This document shows positions 1 to 8,728 of a DNA stretch of 26,412 nt, in pieces. The number at the start of each line of letters is the position of its first letter. Position 1 is the stretch's first letter. This DNA is from Pavlovales sp. CCMP2436 (taxonomy: Eukaryota; Haptophyta; Pavlovophyceae; Pavlovales). Position numbers and translations under genes: made by a program. The notes under the pieces are model-generated. The model had not been told where the DNA came from. It ran no database searches and saw only the letters and a list, made by a program, of their open reading frames with translations. The stretch spans positions 49,639 through 76,050 of the forward strand of contig MU631758.1 in the NCBI GenBank assembly GCA_026770615.1, in the 5' to 3' direction.

Positions 1-118
1 GACTGACGCACTGACCGGCCGCTGCTGCCTCTCGCTCGTCTCAAAATGCAGCTCGCCTGCGCACGTGCCGCACCTGTAGCACAAAGTAAACAGACAAATA
101 ACCTCCGGTAGCCTGTAT

Positions 119-165
119 CCCACTGTGTGATTCTTGTCCATGAGTGGCAAGAATCACACGGTGGG
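119..165. repeat. 18-bp inverted repeat (hairpin) near the left edge
   Basis: Arms at 119-136 and 148-165 are complementary over 18 bases with a single mismatch and are separated by an 11-base spacer. It lies beside the downstream end of the repetitive minus-strand frame at 1348-218. It could be a hairpin in the 3' part of that unit or the end of a small foldback element. No target-site duplication was recognised. The pairing is read directly from the sequence; any function is unknown. Confidence 0.75.
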
Positions 166-217
166 GGCTCATTGTGGTCCCGGTCTACCCCACCCCCTCA
201 GGGGGTGGGCCTCGGGC

Positions 218-1348
218 TCAATATGTTGGGGTGTTTTTCGAGGTATTGTTCCTCCCTCCTGCGTTTTTGGCGCGCCTCTGCTGGCTGCTGGGGTATGCGG
301 GTCTGTGGCCCTGCTTTTGGCCGCGTGGATGGGCGCAGAACACGGTGGTGTGGGGCTCTGATGGCGGTCGTTCCGCTATTGTCTGTGGGTGGCTGCGTCG
401 TGCGAGTCCGCTTTCGTTCCGCTGCCGATTGTTGTGTCTGGTCCAGCACCATAGGTGGTGTGTATGTTTGCTTGGCTTCCAGTGAGCGTTTGGCTGAGCG
501 CAATATGCGCGGGTGAGACGCTGGCATATGCACGTTTGCTGTGGTATTTGCGGCCGCAGCTCGTGGCGTCGGTAGAGCGGTTGGGGTTGGCCTCTGTGGG
601 GTGGCCGACTTTCGCCTAGGCCTGCGGGTGGCTTGGTCTGTCCCTGTGGTATGGCGACCTTGGTTCGGCTCTGTGTGCGTTTGCGTGGTGGGCTTGTTGT
701 GGTATCGTGTAGCGAGGCGGGCATAGTCGTTGTTGGTGGCTCGGGGGTCTGTGCCTGCTCCCACTTAGTAGATGGTGCGGCGGTCTGACAGGCTTCCACT
801 GGTCGTTTGAATGAGCGCAGTGTGCGTGTGTGCGTGGGTGGTGTGGCCACATTTGGTGCACGGGGTGCAGTTGCTTCTGGCACTGGGATGATGGCTGGTG
901 TTGGCATTTGTGGTGTGGCCGGCTCAGGTGTGGCGGTGGAGTGTCTATGAGGTGAGGTCGGCGCAGCTTGACTCTGCGTATGTTTGCGTGGCAATCCTGG
1001 CGTGATCGCGTGCGGCATGGCTGGCAAGGCCGTTGCTGGTATGTGGGCAGATTTTTGTTGTGTGGCAGCCCGCTTGCGTTGGCGTGGTTCGGTCTGTATG
1101 GCCTGGAGGGGGACAGTGGGTATCGGGTCGTGTGGTTTTGTACGCACGGGCGGCAGTTGTGTGGCACGTCGTTCTTGCAGCTGTGGGTTGGTCCGCGTGG
1201 GTGTGATTGTCAATGGTTGGTTCGTGCTTTTCTTGGCTGCACTCTCGGCGCTCCGACGCAGGCTCCTACGCGCTACGCCGACGTGGGGAGCTGGTAGAAG
1301 TGGTGGATGATGAGGAAGCCGAAAACAAATATACATATATACATACAT
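218..1348 (-). CDS. Repetitive Pro/Thr/Arg/Gln-rich open frame, probably part of a mobile element
   Basis: A 376-codon frame is open on the minus strand. Its product is low in complexity (Pro, Thr, Arg, Gln, His) with no recognisable domain, signal peptide or membrane segment. The DNA is built from diverged tandem modules about 320 bases long: the stretch near 440-515 (minus-strand reading R-x-L-R-S-x-K-R-x-x-E-A) recurs near 763-838. Because the modules are partly out of register, the repeated peptide falls in different frames, so at least part of the frame has drifted. The N-terminal segment (1327-1249) has a copy at 23347-23426 and its inner end another at 14060, so this is a dispersed element rather than a unique host gene. 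A gag-like or satellite origin is possible. The long open frame may be a by-product of GT-rich composition. Confidence 0.3.
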   Translation of the reverse strand: MYVYMYICFRLPHHPPLLPAPHVGVARRSLRRSAESAAKKSTNQPLTITPTRTNPQLQERRATQLPPVRTKPHDPIPTVPLQAIQTEPRQRKRAATQQKSAHIPATALPAMPHAITPGLPRKHTQSQAAPTSPHRHSTATPEPATPQMPTPAIIPVPEATAPRAPNVATPPTHTRTLRSFKRPVEACQTAAPSTKWEQAQTPEPPTTTMPASLHDTTTSPPRKRTQSRTKVAIPQGQTKPPAGLGESRPPHRGQPQPLYRRHELRPQIPQQTCICQRLTRAYCAQPNAHWKPSKHTHHLWCWTRHNNRQRNESGLARRSHPQTIAERPPSEPHTTVFCAHPRGQKQGHRPAYPSSQQRRAKNAGGRNNTSKNTPTY

Positions 1349-1357
1349 ACATCGGCT

Positions 1358-1898
1358 TCGCGCTGCCCGGCCCCCTTTAAAGCGGCCCGAACGCCAGCAT
1401 CGGCCCGGTCGAGGCCAAGCTCAACACCGTCAAGCCGATCCGCGGGATCGTCATCGGCGCTTTTGGTGAGGTCAGCGCCGACACGCTCTCGCTCGTCAAA
1501 GAAATCGCGGCGTAGGGAGGCCGCAAGATGTACGTGCTGATGGGCGTGGGTCCGCTGAAGGCGGCCGCGCGCATGAAGAAGCAGCTCATCGACACAATCG
1601 GTACGATCGCAGCACGCGGCCATGCGCAGCTGCTGCTCGGGCGCTTGAGCGCGCTGGCCCCGATCGCTGCCCAGCGTGGGAACACGACAAACAGCAACCA
1701 GCAGATCATCTCCCTAACCGCCCTTGCCCGGGCACACTATCGGAGATCCATCGGCACGCGCGGTGGCGCCCAAGCCAGCGCAGCCGACTAAGGCACGCAG
1801 CAGGCAATGGGCGACGCAGCGCTCAGACCAGCACAACATTCAGAACAGTCAGACGCCAGCTTGAATCCCTATAACAAACATACATACATACATACGAC
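1358..1898 (+). mobile_element. Decayed 3' end of a retroelement-like repeat with a CATA-rich tail
   Basis: From 1381 to 1791 one frame reads as coding-like protein (contains P-I-R-G-I-V-I-G-A-F-G-E-V then, after a TAG at 1513-1515, K-M-Y-V-L-M-G-V-G-P) and ends with TAA at 1789-1791. The last part, 1732-1875, is nearly identical to 23733-23875 in the same orientation, and the second copy starts abruptly in mid-frame. A tail of CATACATA repeats follows at 1878-1896, and a similar tract lies just upstream at 1328-1352. 5'-truncated copies sharing one 3' end with a simple-repeat tail are typical of non-LTR retrotransposons. That assignment is inference, because no reverse-transcriptase motif is left in the window. 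Confidence 0.5.
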
Positions 1899-1907
1899 TT
1901 AAGCTTG

Positions 1908-1998
1908 GCCCCGCGCCTGGCCCCTGCGCCCGCACCCGGCCCCGCGCCCGCGCCCGTCCGCGCACCCGGCCGCGCGCCCAGCCGCGCACCTAGCTCCC
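1908..1998. repeat. GC-rich CCCGCGCC-type simple repeat
   Basis: A short GC-only tract of degenerate CCCGCGCCC and GCACCCGGC units. It creates a spurious plus-strand Ala/Pro/Arg frame with no coding character. It sits directly after the CATA tail of the retroelement-like copy. Confidence 0.6.
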
Positions 1999-2530
1999 GC
2001 GTGCTGTGCCCCGCGCCCGGTCGCCGAGTCCTGCGCCTCGCGTCTCACTGGCATGCACTTTTGCCGCATCCGCACGCCGCGCGGCTACAGCTATCGCGGG
2101 GTCCTTCCTCACTGCCACCCACAAGCGTGTGCGGCCGTAGTCGGCAGCGAAAAGCTTCTGCCCAAATGTGCCCGGTAGTCGAGCCCAACTCGTCGGGGTA
2201 CCAGACCTGGTAATCAGCCTCGATGCCACGCCGTTTGCCCTTGAAGTTGCCGAGCGCCCAGCCTGCGCACAAAAGTGGGCCAGAGCTGTGTCTGGCAGAC
2301 GGCGCGAGCTTCTCGCTGCGCGGCAGCGCAGTCACGGACGCGGCCACCTTCAACTCGCCAGCCGCGCTGAACGCCAGCGTCAGCTTCAGGGCCACAAGCG
2401 GCAGCACAGCCGCGGGTAGGAGCAAGTCGACGATCATCGAGTCGGACACCGAAGCGCCTGCCGCGGCAGGCGTATGCGCATGCTCGAGCCAACTGGAGAG
2501 CGAACCCTGCCTCGACTTCGATGCTGACAT
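1990..2530 (-). pseudogene. Possible decayed minus-strand gene, unrecognised
   Basis: An ATG at 2530 opens a 161-codon frame with a hydrophobic stretch at about residues 33-55. After about residue 120 its sequence turns Cys/Arg-rich and loses coding character. An overlapping minus-strand frame (from about 2200 down to 1990) then looks more protein-like (contains F-G-Q-K-L-F-A-A-D-Y-G-R-T-R-L-W-V). This pattern suggests one coding region broken by a frameshift near 2170-2200, or an unrecognised splice. I do not recognise the family. The GC-rich composition could also produce such frames by chance. Confidence 0.28.
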
Positions 2531-3006
2531 CGTGCCAAAGTAACTAACTAATGTTTTTTTCCCCTTTTTCGAATAAACTTTTGACCGATTGTGGCCGAAG
2601 ATCTGTCAGATATGACTTATTTTGACCCACAGTATGACCGAAGATTTTGGGAGGAAGACTTCCACGCAGCTCCCCAGTGCGGAATCGCGCATCTAATTCG
2701 GATTTCGACCCTTCGTCAGTGCGCGCTGGTGATACATGTTGAGATGGCATAAGGTTTTACAGCGCTGCCCAGGTTATGTGGCATAATCCGTTTTTTATTT
2801 GCGCGAGTTCAAACTTTTCGACTTTTTTTGTCAATTTATGAAATAACTAAACGCGAAAAGCGTTATTACGTGACTGATTCACCGTCACTAGTCACTTTCT
2901 TGGATCAGTGCTCCCCTGCTTGGATCGACCGATGGTATAAATTGCGTTTTCGATGTAGCTTAAACCGTCTTGGATGGACCAGTGAGCTTAAACGACCGGC
3001 CTGCGC

Positions 3007-3041
<35 letters not shown>

Positions 3042-3361
3042 GTGCAAGAAAAAAACGAACTGTACAATAACCTGGGCAGCGCTTTTAGAAGGGTTTTTGA
3101 AATCAGTAGATCTGTACTGAAGGGTTTTGTCCATTATCTTGTTGTTTTCATCGCTGGTAGTAGTAAAAATAATAACGACTTTTTTTAAAAGTTAAATCGA
3201 CCATTCGTTGCTTGAGCCGCCGAAGTCTCGTCAAGCTCCTTCGCTCTAGATCTCGGCTACCCGCTCTCCCCGCCCGCGGCCGAGCTCTCCGGCCGCATTC
3301 TCCGCGCGCTGTCCGCTCGCCCTATCGCCCGCTGCTCTATAGCCAGAAGGCGGCTCGGACA
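2531..3361. other. AT-rich spacer with a dispersed-repeat relic and an A31 tract
   Basis: No convincing gene. At 2674-2711 there is a stretch matching the reverse complement of 14337-14376 and, more weakly, 14729-14763, so it is a dispersed repeat. At 3008-3038 there are 31 consecutive A residues, which could be a retroposed poly(A) tail or a simple homopolymer. I saw no clear target duplication. The last 150 bases (3212-3361) stay open in the F-box frame but are Arg-rich and are taken as 5' leader. Confidence 0.6.
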
Positions 3362-5155
3362 ATGGCACGGCCACAGAGCGTTGCTCCAGCGGACTGGGCC
3401 GTGCTCCCCCCCGAGGTGATCGACCTCGTCGCCAGCGCGCTCTGCCGCCCCAAAGCTGGGCTCACGGCGGGCCCGTGGTGGGAGTGCGATGGCGGCAGCA
3501 AAGAAGACTTGGCAGACCACTTCGGCCTGCCGGAGGATGCGCCGTGCCGGGTGGTGCGAGGCGACAGTGCTTATGTGGTTGCGCGTCTGCGCAGGCTCCG
3601 CTCGGTCTGCCGTGCTTGGCGCAACGCAATCAGCTACGCCTCCGATTCGGTGTACTCGCTGATCGGATACGGGGCATTCCGTCGGACACTTCTTGATGTA
3701 GAAGGTTTGGCGAGTCTGAAAAGCCTCAGCCAGGTACCCCTTGACGAAGAAGGTTTGGCGTTTCTAGCAAGCCTCAGCCAGGTACCCCCCTGCCTCAGCT
3801 GCTTTGGCCGGACACTTTTCTCCCGCAGCCTCACCGCCTTCAGCCGCCTTAGGAAGCTGGAGCTGCGCGGACTCTGGGACATTCCATCGGAGCTGCGGGA
3901 GCTACACGCGCTGCGAAACCTGAAGCTCACCTTCATGGACATATCGGCCCTCCCGTCATGGTTTGCCGAGCTCGGCCTTGAGGAACTCGAGCTCTCCTTC
4001 GCGAACAGTGCGACCAAAGCTCCGGCTTTTGGCCACTGGTAAGCTTATCAGCACATCATAGTCTTCACGTGTAACTTACCCCTACTCCCAACTTCACTCA
4101 TCCACGTGGCTGCCAATCATGCTAGGTTTTGCGAGCACGGCCAGCTGCCGAAGACGCTGCGCCGATTCTCCCTTTGCGCATGGGGCGAGGAGATGGGACC
4201 TCTTGCGCTTGAGCGTTTCGCCGATCAGCTTGAATCGATCGTGACAGACCAGCAACAGTCGCGCGTCGACAACTGGCAGTGGCTTGCGGACTCCAAGCTC
4301 ACGCACCTCGCATTGCATGATGTTCAGATTCAGAATATGGAGTCCACGCTCCTGCGAGCTCCGCTCCTCTCCCGCCTTTCGCTGCGGATCTACCGCGACG
4401 GCGCTGACGATGAGATCGAGGCTCTTAAGCGTTTCCTCCGCGCTGACGCTGCTCGCCGTTCGCCCTGCCTTCGTGAACTGGCTCTCACCGGAGGAGACTG
4501 GCCGATTGATCTCGCGTGCTTGCAAGGTCTTCGGCTCACCAAGCTCTCCCTCACCAGCGACCGTGACGACTTTGACGAGCTACCGTGCGCCGACATGCCT
4601 CTGCTCGAGCTCTCACTCGCAGGCTCGACTGGACTCAAGAGGCTTCCGTTATGGTTCTCGCAATCTATGACGAGCCTCCGCTTTCTCGACCTGACGACTA
4701 CTGACATTTCGCTGCCGTTCGATGGGCCCCGTGAGTCAACTGACTCCGATGACTCTTCCTGGAGCTCCGACGAGTCATCGTAGCTTAGGAAAGAAAGGGA
4801 TCAAGTTACCACGCAGACGGTGAATGCGCTCGAGGAACTCATGCTAGAGATGCCGCTGCTCGTGATCAGGCTCTTCAAGGAGGGGCAGTCGAGGTGGGCA
4901 AATGATTTCATCGACGCCGAGCTCCGCCGTAGACCCGCGCGCGGCTGGCACCTCGACGTCCCAGGGCTCATCAGCAAGCAGCAGCCGTGCTGGCACGCAA
5001 TCCAGCTGGTTCAGCGTTCTATCCACAGCTACATCGGCGGCGGAGGCGGCAGCGCACGCGACGAGCGCGAGCACGGCATGCGCCGCTTCCTGCACGAGCT
5101 GGTGAGGGAGGTGGCTGAGACGCTGGATCCGGCCGAGCGTGCGGGGACCCAATGA
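3362..5155 (+). CDS. F-box/leucine-rich-repeat protein, two exons, in-frame TAG near the 3' end
   Basis: Exon 1 is 3362-4038 and exon 2 starts at 4126. The intron 4039-4125 has a GTAAGC donor and a GCTAG acceptor, and the split Trp codon keeps the frame. Start chosen at ATG 3362 because the frame upstream is Arg-rich and not protein-like. Residues about 14-85 contain L-P-P-E-V-I-D-L-V and, later, L-R-S-V-C-R-A-W, an F-box-like helix pattern used to bind Skp1 in SCF ubiquitin ligases. Irregular LRRs follow in both exons (L-R-K-L-E-L; L-R-N-L-K-L; L-E-E-L-E-L; L-T-H-L-A-L). A 48-bp tandem duplication (3701-3796) makes two 16-residue copies. TAG at 4781-4783 would end a 444-residue product after an acidic Ser/Asp stretch. 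The same frame then stays open to TGA at 5153-5155 with helical, protein-like sequence. Readthrough, a nonsense mutation, or a small unrecognised intron are possible. Exact substrate unknown. Confidence 0.72.
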
Positions 5156-5565
5156 GAACGTCCCCGCCGGCTATTAACTTCAGGACCAATTGTCCCACTC
5201 CCGGGACACATTTTGCTATAGTAACCGAACAACGCTCACTAATAATAATAATAATAAATCAACGAAAACAAATACTACATTAAATACATTTAACAAACGA
5301 ATAGTTTTGTTTTCAAATTTTGAGAACTTATATAACTAAATTAAAGAAATATATGTATAATTTATTCCGCCCCGAGTCTTCTCATCGTCGTCGGTTCATA
5401 ACACGTCGCTTTCGCAAGTGAATCCGCCATTTCAGCAGGTATTCAGCTGCGAATGTGCGGCTTGACCACCACTGAAAAAAAAATTACATCGTTGACTTGC
5501 CGGACGCGCTGATATGGGCTGGCAACTCACACTTTCCTTTAATTCAACCGTTTCAAAATCAAGCA
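5156..5565. other. AT-rich spacer containing a third copy of the 16303/16861 repeat
   Basis: 5234-5253 is an (ATA)n tract. The stretch 5354-5470 matches the starts of the tandem units at 16303 and 16861 in the same orientation (shared TTATTCCGCCC, CGTCGGTTCATAAC, GTGAATCCGCC and ACCACTGA blocks). Read on the minus strand, each copy ends in AATAAA, as a gene or retroelement 3' end would. No gene seen. Confidence 0.6.
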
Positions 5566-6066
5566 ATGGCGAGCGATCCTAAGGTTCAGCGTGAAATTGC
5601 CATCCGCGCGTTGGACCGCAGCCAGAGAAGGGAGGGGCCGCAGGGCAGACGGGCTGGGTGCCCCGGTGCGCAACTCATTGGCGCGCGACACTTTGAGCGG
5701 GCTCGCACCTCTTTCGAGTCTCGTTCGCGAAGGAAGCAAAGCTGCACGGACGCCCCCAAAAGGGCGTCCTGTGCACACTCCGTGGTCGCAGCGCATGCGC
5801 CTCTCGGCGGGACTCGCGCGCTCGCGCTCGCGCGAGCGCGGGCTCGGGAATTTGATGGACCTACCCGACGACTTGCCACGGGCCGACAGAGCCGTTGCGG
5901 CAAAGTCGCAGCAGGGTCTCCCTCCGAGCATCAGTCAAAGATCGCACTGCATGCATGCATGCATGCACTGTGCTCCGCCCCTTCCTTCTATGGCTGTGGC
6001 TTAAGGCGCAGAGGGCCCTTCACGCGGATCCGCTCGCCATTGCTTGATTTTGCTACAGAAATTTGA
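5566..6066 (+). CDS. Doubtful hypothetical ORF
   Basis: ATG at 5566 opens a 166-codon frame. Only the first about 25 residues look protein-like; the rest is Arg/Ala/Ser-rich. The DNA is filled with simple structure: a GGACGCCC/GGGCGTCC hairpin at 5750-5771, a (CGCG) run near 5815-5845 and (GCAT)n at 5949-5967. Overlapping frames on both strands are open to a similar length, so GC content alone could explain it. No domain recognised. Confidence 0.18.
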   Translation: MASDPKVQREIAIRALDRSQRREGPQGRRAGCPGAQLIGARHFERARTSFESRSRRKQSCTDAPKRASCAHSVVAAHAPLGGTRALALARARAREFDGPTRRLATGRQSRCGKVAAGSPSEHQSKIALHACMHALCSAPSFYGCGLRRRGPFTRIRSPLLDFATEI

Positions 6067-6431
6067 CGACATGGTTAGATTAAAGGGAAGCGTGAGTTGC
6101 CACCAGCCCTACCTTAGCGCAGTGCGCCCACCGCGACAGCCGTATGCATACGCTGCCCTCGGAGCTGCATGTGGGATCTGAGTTAAAAAATGCGCGCGTG
6201 TGCAGCTCGGTCGGCAGCAGCGCGCCAAGCCCGGCCAGCGGCTGGCACGCTCCACCCAAGGCCTCAGACTGGGATTGCGCGGGCGGGGATTGAGCTGCTC
6301 GTCGCACGTCGCGATAGATCATATTGCCCACTTATGAGAGTCGCAGCGCTCGGCGACGCAGGGCGACCGCAGCGAGTGTGCTCCCAGCACGGCGCGGCGC
6401 GGCGCGCGCCGTGGCCGAGTGTCGCGCCCGC
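6067..6431. other. Spacer downstream of the Kelch gene
   Basis: This is the 3' flank of the minus-strand Kelch gene. I see no second gene, no strong repeat and no obvious polyadenylation hexamer in the minus direction. Confidence 0.4.
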
Positions 6432-8213
6432 TCACAGCACAACGAGGGCCCCGTGGCAGTGCCAGCGCGAGCCTGCCTTGGCGGCCTCCGCGCTCATGCT
6501 CGGCACCGCCTCCCACGTGTTGGTCTGCGGGTCGAAGCACTCGACTGTGGACAGGCGGCCGTGCGCGTCGTACGGGAAGCACTCGCCGTCGCCCTTGAAG
6601 CCGCCGAGCACGTAGAGCTTCCCCTCGAGCACGGCGCAGCGGTGCGACATGCGCGCCGCGATCATGGGTGGCACGGGCTCCCACTGGTTGCGCACCGGGC
6701 AGAAGGCCTCGCACGACTTGAGCTTGTCCGTCCCGTCGAAGCCGCCCGTCGCGTAGATCTTCCCGTCGAGCACCGCGATGCCGACCCCCTCGCGGCTCGT
6801 CGGCATCGGCGGCACCGGCTCCCACACGCCAAGCCGCGCGCTGAAGCGCTCGACTGTGGTGCAGCCGTTGACGCGCGTCTGCTCGCCGCCGCCGATCGCG
6901 TAGACGTGCCCGTCAAGCGCGGCGCATCGCACGTGGTAGCGCGGCAGGGAAAGCGGCGCGACGGCCTCCCAGCTGCCGCGGACGGGGCAGTAGCGCTCGA
7001 CCGAGGCGAGCGGCTCGAACTGCTTCCGGCCGCCGATGGCGTAGATCATCCCATTGAGAGAGACCACGCCCACGTCGCCGCGCGCGCACGAGAGCGGCGC
7101 GACAGCCTCCCACTTCCCCTGCCACGGGCAGAAGCGCTCCACATCCGAGAGACGGTGCACCCCGTCAGACCCGCCCACCGCGTAGATCATCCCGCCCAGC
7201 GTCGCGCAGCCGTGGCCGACACGCGCCTTGCCCAACGCGGCGACGCTCTCCCACGCCTCTGTCCGCATGACCCAGCGCTGGGTGGAGGACAGCACCATCT
7301 TCCCGTCCATCCCGCCAATGTGGTACAGCATCCACGTCCGCTCGCCGCGCAAGTGCGTGCGCGGCGATGAGTCGAGCGCCCTGGCCTTGTCCGCCTGCAG
7401 GTGAAACTTGCGCGCCTCCTCGCGCAACCAGCCCCAGCACTTGGTGCCCGTGACGAGTGGCTCGACGGCGCACCCGCCGTCGATTTCGTCTTCGTCCATC
7501 AGCGGGAAGCGAATCAGCGGCAGCAGATCCTCCATTGCGGCCGTGCGCGCCTGCTCATCCGCGCGCACCCAGCGCAGGAGCGCTTCGAGTGCCGGCACCT
7601 CGAGCGTGTGCAGCTCGTCGCGCGAGAGCAGCGTCTTGACGGTGGTGAGCGCGAGCTTGGGCCAACTCGGGTCGGACACCGCCGCGGCGAACTGCTCGCT
7701 CGCCAGCTTGAGCGCCGACTTGGCGAGCGCTTCGAGGTTGTACGCAGCGGCCAGCTCGTACACGGGCAGTGCCGAGCCGGGAGTCAGGTCGAGCAGGATC
7801 GCATCGATGCACTTTGCGAGCAGCGGCTGCATCTCGAGCGTGTAGAGCGCAGCGACGAGCGAGTCCATCTGTCCGTCGAGCTGCACGTCCACCTGCCCGT
7901 CGTAAAGGAAGCGCAGCGCAAGCTTGAGGCCCGTCGCGTCGACCTCCTTCAGCTCTAGGGTCTCCTGCGCGGCGCCCGCGCCCGCGACGAACGCGCGGCG
8001 GAAGTACAACGACGCGGACGCAAGCACAACGCGGTGGGCGCGGTATTCGCCGCCGTCGCCCGAGCGGAGCACGACGTCGGTGAGCTCGTTGGCCGCATAC
8101 ATCTCGCGTGTGACAACGGCCTTACCCTCCTCGAGCGCCTCGTCGACCAGACGGATCGTCCGGCAGGAGGCATCAATCGCCGCGCGTGCACGCTTCGTGA
8201 CGGGCTCTGCCAT
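6432..8213 (-). CDS. BTB-BACK-Kelch protein, probable Cullin-3 ubiquitin-ligase adaptor
   Basis: An intronless 593-residue frame with all three domains in the usual order. A BTB domain at about residues 40-150 contains D-V-V-L-R-S, Y-R-A-H-R-V-V-L-A-S-A-S-L-Y-F-R-R-A-F and L-R-F-L-Y-D-G. A BACK-type helical region follows at about 150-260 (Y-E-L-A-A-A-Y-N-L-E-A-L). From about 296 to the end there are six Kelch repeats, each with hydrophobic-GG and a conserved W (I-Y-A-V-G-G, I-Y-A-I-G-G, V-Y-A-I-G-G, I-Y-A-T-G-G, L-Y-V-L-G-G), as needed for a closed six-bladed propeller. Family knowledge: the BTB binds Cullin-3 and the propeller recruits the substrate for ubiquitination. The size matches typical KLHL proteins. 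ATG at 8213 is in a good context and precedes the BTB by the usual short tail. The gene stops at TGA. The substrate cannot be told from sequence. Confidence 0.95.
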   Translation of the reverse strand: MAEPVTKRARAAIDASCRTIRLVDEALEEGKAVVTREMYAANELTDVVLRSGDGGEYRAHRVVLASASLYFRRAFVAGAGAAQETLELKEVDATGLKLALRFLYDGQVDVQLDGQMDSLVAALYTLEMQPLLAKCIDAILLDLTPGSALPVYELAAAYNLEALAKSALKLASEQFAAAVSDPSWPKLALTTVKTLLSRDELHTLEVPALEALLRWVRADEQARTAAMEDLLPLIRFPLMDEDEIDGGCAVEPLVTGTKCWGWLREEARKFHLQADKARALDSSPRTHLRGERTWMLYHIGGMDGKMVLSSTQRWVMRTEAWESVAALGKARVGHGCATLGGMIYAVGGSDGVHRLSDVERFCPWQGKWEAVAPLSCARGDVGVVSLNGMIYAIGGRKQFEPLASVERYCPVRGSWEAVAPLSLPRYHVRCAALDGHVYAIGGGEQTRVNGCTTVERFSARLGVWEPVPPMPTSREGVGIAVLDGKIYATGGFDGTDKLKSCEAFCPVRNQWEPVPPMIAARMSHRCAVLEGKLYVLGGFKGDGECFPYDAHGRLSTVECFDPQTNTWEAVPSMSAEAAKAGSRWHCHGALVVL

Positions 8214-8728
8214 GGGTGCAGGAGTTAGTTACAGTAATGGCCGGTTTAAAAAAGGGGGTTGAATTTACGATGGGCAAAATGAATTTAAACGCCCGGTTGT
8301 GAGCCAGGTTGGGGGGGGGGGGGGCGATGCCATTGAATCTCTCAACCTCAGCCTCAGCACACGTGGTACTGTCACGAGCAGGCGCACTAAACGCGTGTCT
8401 AGGAATAAGTGTACTAGTTAAGTAGTTGATAAGCGACCCAATAAATTTTATACTGCCTTTCTAGTTCTACTTCATGAGTACTCCTAGTTTAGTTTATACT
8501 AAGTTCGCTGAAATCTTGTTCCATGCATATAATACTTATCTAACAAATAGACATGCATGGAACAATATGTCTTAAGTGTAGTTAACAATGCCGATGCAGA
8601 TAAAGTCTTCTAGTATAGACTCGAGCTTGCAAACCAAAGCTCAATTCATCGCACGCGCGCGTCACGGGTCCTCTCTGCTCTTTGAGTAGGATGATGCAGC
8701 ACACCCGCGAGGCGGCCCCGCTCAGCCG
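8214..8728. other. AT-rich spacer upstream of the Kelch gene with a hairpin and a G-run
   Basis: It holds the Kelch promoter side (8214 onward) and the 3' flank of the lumen-protein gene. A run of 14 G lies at 8310-8323. A perfect 13-bp inverted repeat is at 8516-8528/8553-8565. No coding frame is convincing. Confidence 0.55.
8516..8565. repeat. Perfect 13-bp inverted repeat, 24-base spacer
   Basis: Arms 8516-8528 (TTGTTCCATGCAT) and 8553-8565 are exact reverse complements around an AT-rich spacer. It lies between two minus-strand genes, about 160 bases past the stop of the upstream one. It may be a 3'-UTR structure, a palindromic regulatory site or a foldback remnant. Confidence 0.7.

Noticed and set aside
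1905..2213. 102-residue Ala/Pro/Arg ORF on the plus strand
   Set aside because: It is a translation of the GC-rich CCCGCGCC repeat and then runs antisense to the possible minus-strand gene.
6319..7473. Several Arg-rich ORFs overlapping the Kelch gene on both strands
   Set aside because: They are frame shadows of a strongly supported 593-residue gene.
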